Part shown: positions 1 through 7,354 of the stretch, one piece after another | Position numbering within the stretch: the first letter of the stretch is position 1 | Layout of the letters: each line of letters begins with the position of its first letter | DNA from: CADEED01 sp035701825 | GTDB taxonomy: Bacteria; Pseudomonadota; Gammaproteobacteria; Steroidobacterales; Steroidobacteraceae | DNA: 21,500 bases | Reading direction: 5' to 3' | Assembly (NCBI GenBank): GCA_035701825.1 | Contig: DASSRK010000072.1 | Coordinates: forward strand, 1 to 21,500 | Made by a program: the position numbers and the translations under genes | Notes under the pieces: model-generated | What the model was told of the DNA's origin: nothing | What the model saw: only the letters and a program-made list of their open reading frames with translations | The model's database searches: none

Positions 1-828
1 GTCGAAGTCGCGTTCCGCGGCCGCGGGCATGAGTGCGGCTGCGGGCGTGAGTGCGGCTGCGGGCGTGAGCGCGGCCGCGGGCACGGGTGCGGCCGCGGTC
101 GGTGGAACAGGCGCGGCAGCCACGGCTCCTGCCACCGCCACGGTCATGATCTGAGGCAGCTCGGTGATTTTCGAGGCTTCGGCGGCCGCCGCAGTCGGCG
201 GAGTCGCGCCGGTTCCGGCGTCGAGCGCGGCGATGTTCGCCGCGGTGAGTGCCGGGCGCGTACCGGTCTCACCGGCCAGGCGCTTCGCAAAGGTGTCCTC
301 GTTCAGCACCGGCACTTCGATGGTCTGTGGCACGACGCGCGGCGCGGAAATGCGCTCGATGGAAACGATGATGTGATGCACGCGCCCATCGACCACCAGG
401 CGCGCGAAGCGGATCGCGAGGTGCCGCGAGCCGGAGTGCACGCGCGCCAGCGGATTGAGCGTGGCGTCGACCATCGAGGTGGGCTCGGCTTTCCACAGCG
501 TCTCGAGGTACGCCACCGTGTCGCGGCGCTGCTTGACGTCGACCAGCTCGGCGATCGCCTGGACGAAGGCCGTGCCGGTGGCGCAGGTGTGGCCCAACAA
601 CTCGGGCGCGGCCGCGGAGGCCTCGCCCATCAGGCGGTGTTCGCGGTCGAGGAACAGCACGCCCGCCTGCGACAGCTCGAGCATGGCGTAGGCCTGGGCG
701 CGCGCCACCACCAGTTGCTCGTCGCGCGAGCGGATCGCACCGCGCTGGGTGATCGCATAGAGGGTGATGCCGATCAGGCAGATGAGCGCCGCGCCGAGCG
801 CCACGATCGGAAAGTTGACGTACTCCAT
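1..828 (-). CDS. Membrane-anchored PAS-like signalling protein (partial)
   Basis: This frame is open from an ATG at 828 to the left edge of the window: 276 codons with no stop, so the C-terminus lies outside. Residues 5-27 form one hydrophobic segment, followed by a short basic stretch. Residues 48-165 look like a PAS fold, with LSQAGVLFLDREHRLMGE near the start and a closing strand HHIIVSIERIS. From about residue 200 the protein becomes an Ala/Pro/Thr linker ending in hexapeptide repeats, and the last visible residues are ERDFD. The start lies 7 bp after the stop of the kinase gene, so the two are probably co-transcribed. The product is likely a membrane-bound signalling protein. I suspect a phosphotransfer (Hpt) or similar output domain beyond the edge, because linkers of this kind usually join two domains, but this cannot be seen here. 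Confidence 0.72.
   Translation of the reverse strand, partial: MEYVNFPIVALGAALICLIGITLYAITQRGAIRSRDEQLVVARAQAYAMLELSQAGVLFLDREHRLMGEASAAAPELLGHTCATGTAFVQAIAELVDVKQRRDTVAYLETLWKAEPTSMVDATLNPLARVHSGSRHLAIRFARLVVDGRVHHIIVSIERISAPRVVPQTIEVPVLNEDTFAKRLAGETGTRPALTAANIAALDAGTGATPPTAAAAEASKITELPQIMTVAVAGAVAAAPVPPTAAAPVPAAALTPAAALTPAAALMPAAAERDFD
23..94. repeat. Four tandem 18-bp units coding an Ala/Pro hexapeptide
   Basis: Four consecutive 18-bp units (23-40, 41-58, 59-76, 77-94) differ at only a few positions, and each begins gcgggc. Read on the minus strand in frame they encode repeats of the type P-A-A-A-L-T/M or close variants in the linker of the partial signalling protein. Because the unit is a multiple of three, copy-number changes would lengthen or shorten the linker without a frameshift. 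Confidence 0.75.
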
Positions 829-835
829 CGCCGCC

Positions 836-2593
836 TCAGCCGCTCGCGCCCGCCGTGATCAGCGTGGCGGGGTCGATGATGTCGTTGTCGAGGCGATTCT
901 TCATCTGGTCGAGCGCCACCAGCAGGTCGTCGCACGAAGCGATGCGGTTGTCGCGCGACTTGGACATGAGGCGCTCGAGCAGGGGTTGATAGGCGAGGTA
1001 GGGCATCGGCAGCTCCGGCACCGGCGCCATCACGTGTTGCTGCAGCACGTCGATGGCCGAGTTGCCGAGGTATGGCTTACGGCCCGCGAGCATCTCGTAG
1101 AGGATCACGCCGAGGCTGTACAGGTCGGTGCGCGCGTCCAGCGGCTCGCCCTGCGCCTGCTCGGGACTCATGTAATAAGGAGAGCCGCGCAGCACGCCGG
1201 TGCGCGTGCTGCCATCGCCGGACAGCAGGCTGCGCGCCAGGCCGAAGTCGATGAGCACCACGCTGCCGTCGGCACGCAGCATGACGTTCGGTGGCTTGAG
1301 GTCGCGGTGGATGATGCCGGCGTCGTGCACCACCTTGAGGGAGCGCGCGATCTCCTTGAGGAAGGCCATGGCCTCCTCCGCGGTCAACGGGTTCTGCAGG
1401 CGCGCCTTGAGGTCGCCGCAGGGGAAATACTCCATTGCCAGGAATTCCACGCCTTCGTGGATGCCGTAGTCGTACAGGTCGATGATCGACGGGTGATCGA
1501 GCGCCGCGATGGCTTCGAACTCGCGCTGGAACATGATGGAGCGCGCACCGGTGTCGTTGGGATTCGCCTCGCCGCTGTGGCGGCGCTTGCTGATCTTCAA
1601 TGCCACGTTGTGGCCGATGTCCTCGGAAATCGCCAGGTACACCGCGGCGGCTTCCGACTCGCCGATCTTCTGCAGGATGGTGTAGCCGGGGATCTGGTGA
1701 TTCGGCGGGGCGACCGGCTTGGCCTCCTTGACCACGGCCGGCATGGAGACGGCGGCGGCCGGCAGCGAAAGCGCCGCGGCCGGTAGTGAGGCCGCGGCCA
1801 GGTCGCGCGAGGAAGCCTCGAGTTTCGCGGCGGGCGGCGGTGTGGGCACGGCGGTCAGCGCCACGCGCGCGGCGCGCGCCAGCGTGGAGCCGGCCTGCGT
1901 CGAAGTCAGTGGCGCCGCGTTGGATGCCAGGGCAGCGGCGGCAGCGCTTACCGCGGGCGCGGGACTGGCCGTCGCGGCAGGCGCGGAGGTGGCGGCGGCC
2001 GGCGGGGCAGACGCGGGCGCGGGCGCTGGTGCGGGGGCCGCCGCGGCCGCCGGCAGGCTGGACGCACCCGGCATGCTCGCGGCGGCCGGCATGCTCGTGG
2101 CAGCCGGCATGCTCATGGCGTGCTTGTCGGCCTCGGGTTTCGCGGCCAGCGCCAGGCGCTCGGCGCGGCGCTGCGCCTCCTTCTCGATGGCGCGCAGCGT
2201 GAGCTTGATCGAGCGTTGCAACCGCGGCGGCGTCAGCAGCCGCTTGGGTAGATAGTCGGCGGCGCCGAGGCGCAGCGTGCGCACGGCCACCAGCTCGCTG
2301 CCGCCCTTGGCGAGGATGATCATCTCGGGGAAGCCGGGCTGGCTGCGCAGCTTGCGGATCCACTCGAAGCCCTCGGCGTTCGGCTCCTCGATGCCCTCGT
2401 CGAACCCGAGCGCCAGCATCACGACGTCATAGTCGCGCGCGGTCATCGCGGTGCGCACGCGGGCGAACGAGGCCCAATCCATCAGCACGATGGTGTCCGC
2501 GGGCCAGCCGGAGGCGATCGAATGCTGCAGCCACTTCGCGTACTTGGCGTCGTCCTCGACGACCAGGAACCGCTTGTTGCGTGGCTGTTCCAT
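836..2593 (-). CDS. Degenerate receiver domain fused to Hanks-type Ser/Thr protein kinase
   Basis: 585 aa. Residues 7-140 form a response-regulator receiver fold. It keeps the acidic pair (E13-D14-D15) and the conserved lysine (K117 in DYLPK), but the strand that normally carries the phosphorylated Asp reads YDVVMLAL, placing Ala61 there. The usual Thr/Ser is also replaced (IILAKGG). Residues 150-300 are an Ala/Pro/Ser linker. Residues 304-565 are a protein kinase with the ATP-binding Lys333 (VALK), catalytic HRD at 429-431 followed by LKPPN, DFG at 449-451, and SPE at the end of the activation segment. The glycine-rich loop is weak (GESEAAAV). It should be a cytosolic, catalytically competent kinase whose receiver cannot be phosphorylated in the normal way. 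Its ATG directly abuts the TAG of the upstream TonB-domain gene, and the PAS-like gene follows 7 bp later. Confidence 0.9.
   Translation of the reverse strand: MEQPRNKRFLVVEDDAKYAKWLQHSIASGWPADTIVLMDWASFARVRTAMTARDYDVVMLALGFDEGIEEPNAEGFEWIRKLRSQPGFPEMIILAKGGSELVAVRTLRLGAADYLPKRLLTPPRLQRSIKLTLRAIEKEAQRRAERLALAAKPEADKHAMSMPAATSMPAAASMPGASSLPAAAAAPAPAPAPASAPPAAATSAPAATASPAPAVSAAAAALASNAAPLTSTQAGSTLARAARVALTAVPTPPPAAKLEASSRDLAAASLPAAALSLPAAAVSMPAVVKEAKPVAPPNHQIPGYTILQKIGESEAAAVYLAISEDIGHNVALKISKRRHSGEANPNDTGARSIMFQREFEAIAALDHPSIIDLYDYGIHEGVEFLAMEYFPCGDLKARLQNPLTAEEAMAFLKEIARSLKVVHDAGIIHRDLKPPNVMLRADGSVVLIDFGLARSLLSGDGSTRTGVLRGSPYYMSPEQAQGEPLDARTDLYSLGVILYEMLAGRKPYLGNSAIDVLQQHVMAPVPELPMPYLAYQPLLERLMSKSRDNRIASCDDLLVALDQMKNRLDNDIIDPATLITAGASG
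2067..2120. repeat. Three tandem 18-bp units in the kinase linker
   Basis: Units 2067-2084, 2085-2102 and 2103-2120 share the core ccggcatgctc and encode, on the minus strand, a repeated S-M-P-A/G-A-A/T hexapeptide at about residues 159-176 of the receiver-kinase protein. Related LPAAA/SMPAA motifs recur further along the same linker (about residues 270-286). Confidence 0.65.
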
Positions 2594-4777
2594 CTACTCT
2601 TCCAGGAAGCGGATGCGCACGGAGGCGCGTTGGTCGACCGCCTTGCCGTCGAGCATCACCGGCTTGTAGCGCCACTGGGCGATCGCGGCGACCGCCGCCG
2701 AGTCGAAAGTCCTGCGCGGGTTCGAATTGGTCACGACGATGTCGCCGGTGCTGCCGTCGGTGCGCACCGTGAACTCCAGTTCCACCCAGCCGCTGATGTT
2801 GCGATTGCGCGTGGACACCGGGAATTTCGGCGCGACGTACTCGATGCGTGCCAGCGAGTTGGCGCCGACGATGCTGGCGCGCTGCGCAGCCTTCGCCCGC
2901 AGCGCCGCGAGCTCGGTCTCCGCCGCGTTGAGCTCGCTGCTGGAATACGAAATCGTGCGCCCCTCGAGCAACCAGGCATCGGCGGCGGCGACGTCACCGC
3001 GCGCCAGCGCGCCGCGCATTTCGCGCAGATAGGCGGCGCCCAGTCCCTGGCGTGCCGTGGCGACCGCCGGGGTGGCGGAGTCCGTCTCGATCAGCGCGAG
3101 CAGGTAATGCTTGGCACTGGCGTCGGCCGGGGTCAGCAGCTTGTTGGCGTTCAGCGCGCCATTGAAGGCTTGCACCAGCTCTGAGATCTGGCCGGCGCGC
3201 GCGCCGATCAGCGTGTCCTGCAGCAGCCGGCGGGTGGTGGCCAGGTCCGCGCGGGCGGCGCCCATGGCGTCGGCATTCGCCAGCCAGCGTTCGGTCTCGG
3301 CCGCATTGCCGGCGCTGGCGGCCGCTCCGGCGCGGGTCAGCAGCTCCTTCTGCAGCGAACGCGACATCTCGGCCACGCCCGGATCGTCGGGCACGGTCTG
3401 GCGCGCGGCCTCGAGGTAGAAGCGCGCATTGTCCTCGGGCGGATCGATCAGCGCGCCGCTGCGCAGCCGGACGCCGGCGAGGCGCAGGTAGGCCGCGCCT
3501 TTCTCCTGCTGGTCCTGCGCGTCGTTGTCGCGCTTGGCGGTGAGTGCCGCGCGCTCGCGCTCCTTCTCGATCTGCATCATCAGGAAGGCGCCGCGCGCCG
3601 TGGCCGGCGTGAGCTGCTCGGCGACGTCGACCATCTTGCGGGCGTCTTCCGGGTTTCCGCCCGTCAAGGCGCGTTCGGCGGCGGCCAGCAGGCGATCCGC
3701 GACGCGAACCAGTCCCGCCTTGGCGAGCGTGTTGCCGGGATCGAGTTCGAGCGCGCCGCGGAACAGGTCGACGGCGCTCTTGCCGGGCGGGCTGGCGAGC
3801 TCGCCGCGTTGCAGGGCGGATTCGGCCAGCGTCAGCTTTTCCTGCAGCAACTGTTCGCGGGTCTGGACCGGCGGCGGGGGCGGTGCCGCCGTGGCCGGGC
3901 TTTCGACCGGGTCCTCGACGGTGCGCTGCATGCGTTGCGAGGCCGTGTCCGCGGTCGTCGCGGGTGCGGGCTCCGGCGCGGCCGCACGCGGTGCTTCGGC
4001 CTGCACCGGCGCGGGCGCGGGCGCGGCAGGCTCGTCGCGCGGTTGGGAAACGGGACTTGCGGCGACCGGCGGCGACTCTTCAATGCCGTCGCGCGCCGGC
4101 GCCGGTTCGGGATCGGCGGCGCCATCGCCGCTGGCTTCCGCGGCCGGCGGGCTAACTACTTCGGTGCCGGCGACGGGCCCGGACGACTTGCCGCCCGGGA
4201 ACGCGAACCAGGCACCGGCGGCCGCGGCTACCAGCACCGCGCCGACGATGGCGAGGCGCAGCGAGGAACCGCTGCCCGGCTTGCGCGGCGCCTCGGCCTT
4301 GGGCGCTTCCAGCCTGGAAAAATCCGGTCGAGCCGTTTCGAGGGTGCGCTCGACGTTCTCGACTTCATGGCGGCGCAGCGCCGCCTCGACGAACAACCGC
4401 ACGCGCGGCGCGGACACCGGGCGATGCAGGAATCGATAGACGACGCCGGAGGTGATCTGGCTGGCGACCTTGCCTTGCTCCTCGGCGGTGCCGACCACCA
4501 CCAGCACCAGGTCGTTCCAGGTGTCGCGCAGCCGCTCGGAGAGCGCGCCGAGGTCTCCCTCGATGAACATGCTGTCGAGCAGCGCAACCGAGACCCGGCG
4601 GCTGTTGAGGTGGGGCGTGAGCTCCGCCTCGGAGCTCACCAGGATGAGGTCGGTGGCGGGATCGACTACGCTGCGGAGCAGGCCGATGAGCGCCCGGTCC
4701 TGTGTAAGCGCGGCAATAGCCACCGGCGCCGGGGCGCTGGCGAACATGGGCGACTCGAATTCCGACTGCGGCAGCAT
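2594..4777 (-). CDS. Receiver-like / transmembrane / helical-repeat / TonB C-terminal domain protein
   Basis: 727 aa from the ATG at 4777. The frame stays open to a TTG at 4828, and another ATG lies at 4747. No start has a clear Shine-Dalgarno site, so the N-terminus is uncertain. Residues 18-135 resemble a receiver domain with Asp68 in VALLDSMF, but the normal Lys is Arg119 (FLHRP) and the acidic pair is incomplete. One membrane helix spans about 173-193. A Pro/Ala/Glu-rich stretch follows (about 200-310), then Ala-rich TPR-like helices (about 313-600). Residues 637-727 are a TonB C-terminal domain: APKFPVSTRNRNISGWVELEF, then TFDSAAVAAIAQWRYKPV. The predicted topology is a cytoplasmic receiver with periplasmic repeats and TonB domain. 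It heads the operon with the kinase and PAS-like genes. ExbB/ExbD are not visible, so a role in outer-membrane energy transduction is unproven; the domain may simply bind periplasmic partners. Confidence 0.85.
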   Translation of the reverse strand: MLPQSEFESPMFASAPAPVAIAALTQDRALIGLLRSVVDPATDLILVSSEAELTPHLNSRRVSVALLDSMFIEGDLGALSERLRDTWNDLVLVVVGTAEEQGKVASQITSGVVYRFLHRPVSAPRVRLFVEAALRRHEVENVERTLETARPDFSRLEAPKAEAPRKPGSGSSLRLAIVGAVLVAAAAGAWFAFPGGKSSGPVAGTEVVSPPAAEASGDGAADPEPAPARDGIEESPPVAASPVSQPRDEPAAPAPAPVQAEAPRAAAPEPAPATTADTASQRMQRTVEDPVESPATAAPPPPPVQTREQLLQEKLTLAESALQRGELASPPGKSAVDLFRGALELDPGNTLAKAGLVRVADRLLAAAERALTGGNPEDARKMVDVAEQLTPATARGAFLMMQIEKERERAALTAKRDNDAQDQQEKGAAYLRLAGVRLRSGALIDPPEDNARFYLEAARQTVPDDPGVAEMSRSLQKELLTRAGAAASAGNAAETERWLANADAMGAARADLATTRRLLQDTLIGARAGQISELVQAFNGALNANKLLTPADASAKHYLLALIETDSATPAVATARQGLGAAYLREMRGALARGDVAAADAWLLEGRTISYSSSELNAAETELAALRAKAAQRASIVGANSLARIEYVAPKFPVSTRNRNISGWVELEFTVRTDGSTGDIVVTNSNPRRTFDSAAVAAIAQWRYKPVMLDGKAVDQRASVRIRFLEE

Positions 4778-5021
4778 TTGAATGGCAAGCGGGCCCTGGA
4801 GAGCAGCGAAACCGGGGGACGACGGCAATTTACCAAGATATGTAAGTTTATCGGGGTCGCCCGCACCGGGGCCTTGCGTCCAAACGATCCGTGAACTGCG
4901 TCCCGTCGCCGCGGTCCGGTAACGAGACGACTTTCACAGTTGGCAGGAGCTCCGCTGCAGTGCGAGGTTATGATCGTGGCGTTTTTTTACATACGCCCGC
5001 TGATGAGCCCGGAGTGCAAAA

Positions 5022-5987
5022 ATGGCCGCCAGAGCATTGATAAGCACGGCGAATAGATTCGTATTGATGGTGCTGATGGCCGGCACCTTCGCGGTCGCGA
5101 ACGCGGCGGGCCCGACCGGTGCCCAGCAGAAGGGCGCCGAGGATTTCCTGGCCGCCGTCGCGACCGGCAGTCCCGAGGCCGTGGCGCAGGAGCTGCATCC
5201 CGATGAGCTCGAGAAATTGCGCACGCGCCTGCTCACGCTGCTGCGTGCCGAGAACTCGCAGGGCGAGAACATCTATCGCTCGCGCCTGTTCGGACCGGGC
5301 CGCTCGCTCGCGTCGCTGGAGAGCGCCACCGCGCAGAAGTTCTACAGCGCGCTCGCCGAGCGCCTGCGCCTGCGTGCGCGTGTGTACGAGAAGTTCGACT
5401 GGCTGGCCGCGGTGCCGGACGGCAAGGTCGTGTACCTGGTCGGCAAGGGTATCCAGCCCAAGGACCGCGGCGCGGTCAAAGTCACCGTGATGGTCGGACT
5501 GATGCAGTACGGCGCGCAGTGGCGCGCCATCGTGCCGAGCGAAATCGAGGCGCAGCTCGACGACCTCATCGAAGGCCGCGTGCAGATGCAGTCGCCGCCG
5601 CCGGGCACCGGCGGCAGTGGTAGTGCCCGGGCGGGCAGCGGATCCGCACCGGCGGCGCAGCCGCTCGCGCCCGGCATCAGCCAGCTGCTGGCGCGCGCCG
5701 AGGCGGCGCTGAGCGACGGCAATTGCGAGGAGTACTACTCCGAGTTCATGAGCCCGAACTTCAACCGCGCCACGTCCAGGAGCGCGAAGAAGACGCTGCT
5801 GACCGCCTGCAACAACAACGAGAACACGCGCGAGACGCTGATCACGACGCTGCGCATCGTGCAGGAACTGCAGCCGCGCTATGACCTCAACGGCACGCGC
5901 GCCATTTACGACGTCAGTGGGCAGGGCCTGCCGTACGAGCGCTTCGTGCTCGAGCGCGAGGGCGACCGCTGGTACATCGCGGAGTAG
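5022..5987 (+). CDS. Secreted protein of unknown function
   Basis: 321 aa. The ATG at 5022 is preceded by GGAG (5011-5014) at a spacing of 7 bases, which supports this start. The first 29 residues are a signal peptide, with a basic start, a hydrophobic core around FVLMVLMAGTFAV and a likely cleavage after ANA or ANAA. The mature protein has two segments. Residues 33-188 are rich in charged residues and contain a beta-rich part (KVVYLVGKGIQ, GAVKVTVMVGLM, WRAIVPSEIEAQ). After a Gly/Ser/Pro linker (about 190-215), residues 220-321 end in YERFVLEREGDRWYIAE, typical of the final strands of small NTF2-like or cystatin-like periplasmic domains. I do not recognise the family. It diverges from the TonB/kinase operon and is followed 4 bp later by a GNAT gene, probably in the same transcript. 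Confidence 0.8.
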   Translation: MAARALISTANRFVLMVLMAGTFAVANAAGPTGAQQKGAEDFLAAVATGSPEAVAQELHPDELEKLRTRLLTLLRAENSQGENIYRSRLFGPGRSLASLESATAQKFYSALAERLRLRARVYEKFDWLAAVPDGKVVYLVGKGIQPKDRGAVKVTVMVGLMQYGAQWRAIVPSEIEAQLDDLIEGRVQMQSPPPGTGGSGSARAGSGSAPAAQPLAPGISQLLARAEAALSDGNCEEYYSEFMSPNFNRATSRSAKKTLLTACNNNENTRETLITTLRIVQELQPRYDLNGTRAIYDVSGQGLPYERFVLEREGDRWYIAE

Positions 5988-5991
5988 CCCG

Positions 5992-6465
5992 ATGCTGAAC
6001 ATCCGTCCCGCGGCGCGCGCCGACGCGCCGGTGATCGCGGACCTGGTGCGCGAACTGGCCGACTACGAAAAGCTGCTGCCGGAGGCGAAGGCGACGGCCG
6101 AGGATTTCCGGCGCGAGCTGGAAGCGCCGAACCCGGTGATCCACGTGCTGATCGCGGAGTGGAACGGCGAACCCGCGGGCTTCGCGCTGTACTTCTTCAA
6201 CTTCTCGACTTTCGTCGGGCGCCCCGGGCTGTATCTCGAGGACCTGTTCGTGCGCCCCGCGCAGCGTTCGCACGGCATCGGCCGCGCGCTGCTGTCCGCG
6301 CTGGCGCGGGTCGCGCAGCAGCGGGGTTGCGGCCGCATGGAATGGGCCGTGCTCGACTGGAACGAACCCGCGTTGCGCTTCTACAAGTCGCTCGGCGCGC
6401 GGCAGATGAACGAGTGGATCATCCACCGCCTGACCCCCGCCGAGATCGCCAGGCTGGCAGAGTAA
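5992..6465 (+). CDS. GNAT-family N-acetyltransferase
   Basis: 157 aa, starting MLNIRPAARADAP. The ATG at 5992 lies 4 bases after the stop of the secreted-protein gene, and its ribosome site GGAG (5981-5984) sits in the end of that gene. The same frame is open upstream, but that part is antiphase to the preceding gene and not coding. The acetyl-CoA binding motif A is clear: LYLEDLFVRPAQRSHGIGRALLSALA carries the Q/R-x-x-G-x-G/A signature (QRSHGIG). The C-terminal half has the typical WNEPALRFYKSLGA motif. The overall pattern, with FFNFSTFVGRPGLYLEDL, is close to diamine (spermidine/spermine-like) acetyltransferases, but the acceptor cannot be told from sequence alone. The enzyme is cytosolic and transfers acetyl from acetyl-CoA to an amine. 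Confidence 0.9.
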   Translation: MLNIRPAARADAPVIADLVRELADYEKLLPEAKATAEDFRRELEAPNPVIHVLIAEWNGEPAGFALYFFNFSTFVGRPGLYLEDLFVRPAQRSHGIGRALLSALARVAQQRGCGRMEWAVLDWNEPALRFYKSLGARQMNEWIIHRLTPAEIARLAE

Positions 6466-6492
6466 GACGGTGCCGGATAAGACGGTGCCGGA
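6463..6492. repeat. 15-bp direct tandem duplication at the GNAT stop codon
   Basis: TAAGACGGTGCCGGA occurs at 6463-6477 and again at 6478-6492. The first copy contains the TAA stop of the acetyltransferase gene; the second runs into the left arm of the large palindrome. Confidence 0.8.
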
Positions 6493-6577
6493 GCATGCAT
6501 TCCGGCATAACTGTGGGCAGCTGGTCCGCGTGCCCGGAGCACGAAGTTATGCCGGAATGCATGCTCCGGCACCGTCT
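6480..6577. repeat. REPIN-like palindrome, 33-bp perfect arms
   Basis: Bases 6480-6512 are exactly the reverse complement of 6545-6577 (33 of 33), separated by 32 bases that can themselves form a small stem (GGGCA 6515-6519 with TGCCC 6531-6535). Each arm contains a small hairpin unit: TGCCGGA and TCCGGCA flanking eight bases, at 6486-6507 and 6550-6571. Two REP-like hairpins in opposite orientation joined by a short spacer is the layout of a REPIN, the mobile form of REP sequences moved by RAYT transposases. It lies between convergent genes (GNAT and gspB), so its transcript would fold strongly from either direction and could act as a terminator or mRNA stabiliser. No T-run follows either arm. 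No RAYT gene is in the window. Confidence 0.8.
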
Positions 6578-6582
6578 CGTCT

Positions 6583-7353
6583 TCAGTTGCCGTCGAGGGT
6601 GAAGCGCTGGCCGCGCCAGGAGAGCTCGGCGCCGGTGGGGGTGATCTGCTCGACGCGTATGCCCTCGGGCAGCGACTCGCCCTCGCGCAGCTTGCGCATG
6701 TTGATGAACACGAAGCGGTCCGCGGCGTTCTGCGCGTAGACGTGCAGGTCGAGCCGCAGGTTCGGTATCTCGTTGCCCTGCGCGATCATCTCGTCGCGCG
6801 ACGGCAGCGTGCCGTTGCGGCGCGCGGCGGCGATGGCGCCGGCCTGCGCCGGCGTGATCGCCGGCCGGTAGTCGCGCGCGTCGTAGTCGGGCGGCACGGC
6901 GGGCTGCTGTTCCTGTAGATAGGGCTCCTCGGTCAGCGGCGGGGTGGTACTCGGCCCCACGACGCCCGGCTGGGACTGCGGCTGCGCCGGAGCTTGCGCC
7001 ACGCTGACGGTGGGCGCCGAGCCCACGGGGATCTCCACCTGCGTGGGGAACACCACGGTCGCCGGCACGCGCACCGTTCCGGGCTGCGCGCCGCTGGCGC
7101 TCGCCACGGGTGTGGATTCCACCGCAGCCGTCGGCGCCGCGCCCGCGGCGAGCGGCGCCGCGGGTGCATCCGCACGGCGCACCAGCACCCAGGCGAGCAC
7201 CACGATGTTCACCACCAGCAGCGCGCCGAGGCCGACCGCCCACACCGGGAAGCCGCGCCGCGGCGCGGCCACCTTCACCTCGAACAGCGCGGGCGATGCC
7301 TGGCGCTGCCGATCGCTCTCCGACTTCTTCAATGCATCGAGGATGAACGACAT
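6583..7353 (-). CDS. gspB: General secretion pathway protein B (GspB)
   Basis: 256 aa starting MSFILDALKKSESDRQRQ, the characteristic N-terminus of GspB/ExeB. The ATG at 7353 has GGGGAG just upstream and lies 1 bp after the gspA stop. Residues 1-34 are cytoplasmic, residues 35-58 form one membrane helix, then a Pro/Ala/Gln-rich periplasmic linker follows (about 62-180). A conserved C-terminal domain (about 195-256) reads LRLDLHVYAQNAADRFVFINMRKLREGE and ends ELSWRGQRFTLDGN. In Aeromonas, ExeA and ExeB form an inner-membrane complex that helps place the type II secretin through peptidoglycan; that role is taken from the family. The rest of the type II secretion cluster is not in this window. 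The gene ends next to the REPIN-like palindrome. Confidence 0.92.
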   Translation of the reverse strand: MSFILDALKKSESDRQRQASPALFEVKVAAPRRGFPVWAVGLGALLVVNIVVLAWVLVRRADAPAAPLAAGAAPTAAVESTPVASASGAQPGTVRVPATVVFPTQVEIPVGSAPTVSVAQAPAQPQSQPGVVGPSTTPPLTEEPYLQEQQPAVPPDYDARDYRPAITPAQAGAIAAARRNGTLPSRDEMIAQGNEIPNLRLDLHVYAQNAADRFVFINMRKLREGESLPEGIRVEQITPTGAELSWRGQRFTLDGN

Positions 7354-7354
7354 C

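Noticed and set aside
23..94. Possible CRISPR-like or regulatory repeat array
   Set aside because: The 18-bp units are contiguous with no spacers and lie in frame within a coding linker.
4778..4828. N-terminal extension of the TonB-domain protein from a TTG codon at 4828
   Set aside because: TTG is a rare start, no ribosome site precedes it, and ATGs at 4777 and 4747 are available. It remains possible.
4940..4974. TTGGCA and TATGAT as a promoter for the secreted-protein gene
   Set aside because: The spacing is 23 bp, too long for a normal sigma-70 promoter. TATGAT alone could still be a -10 element.
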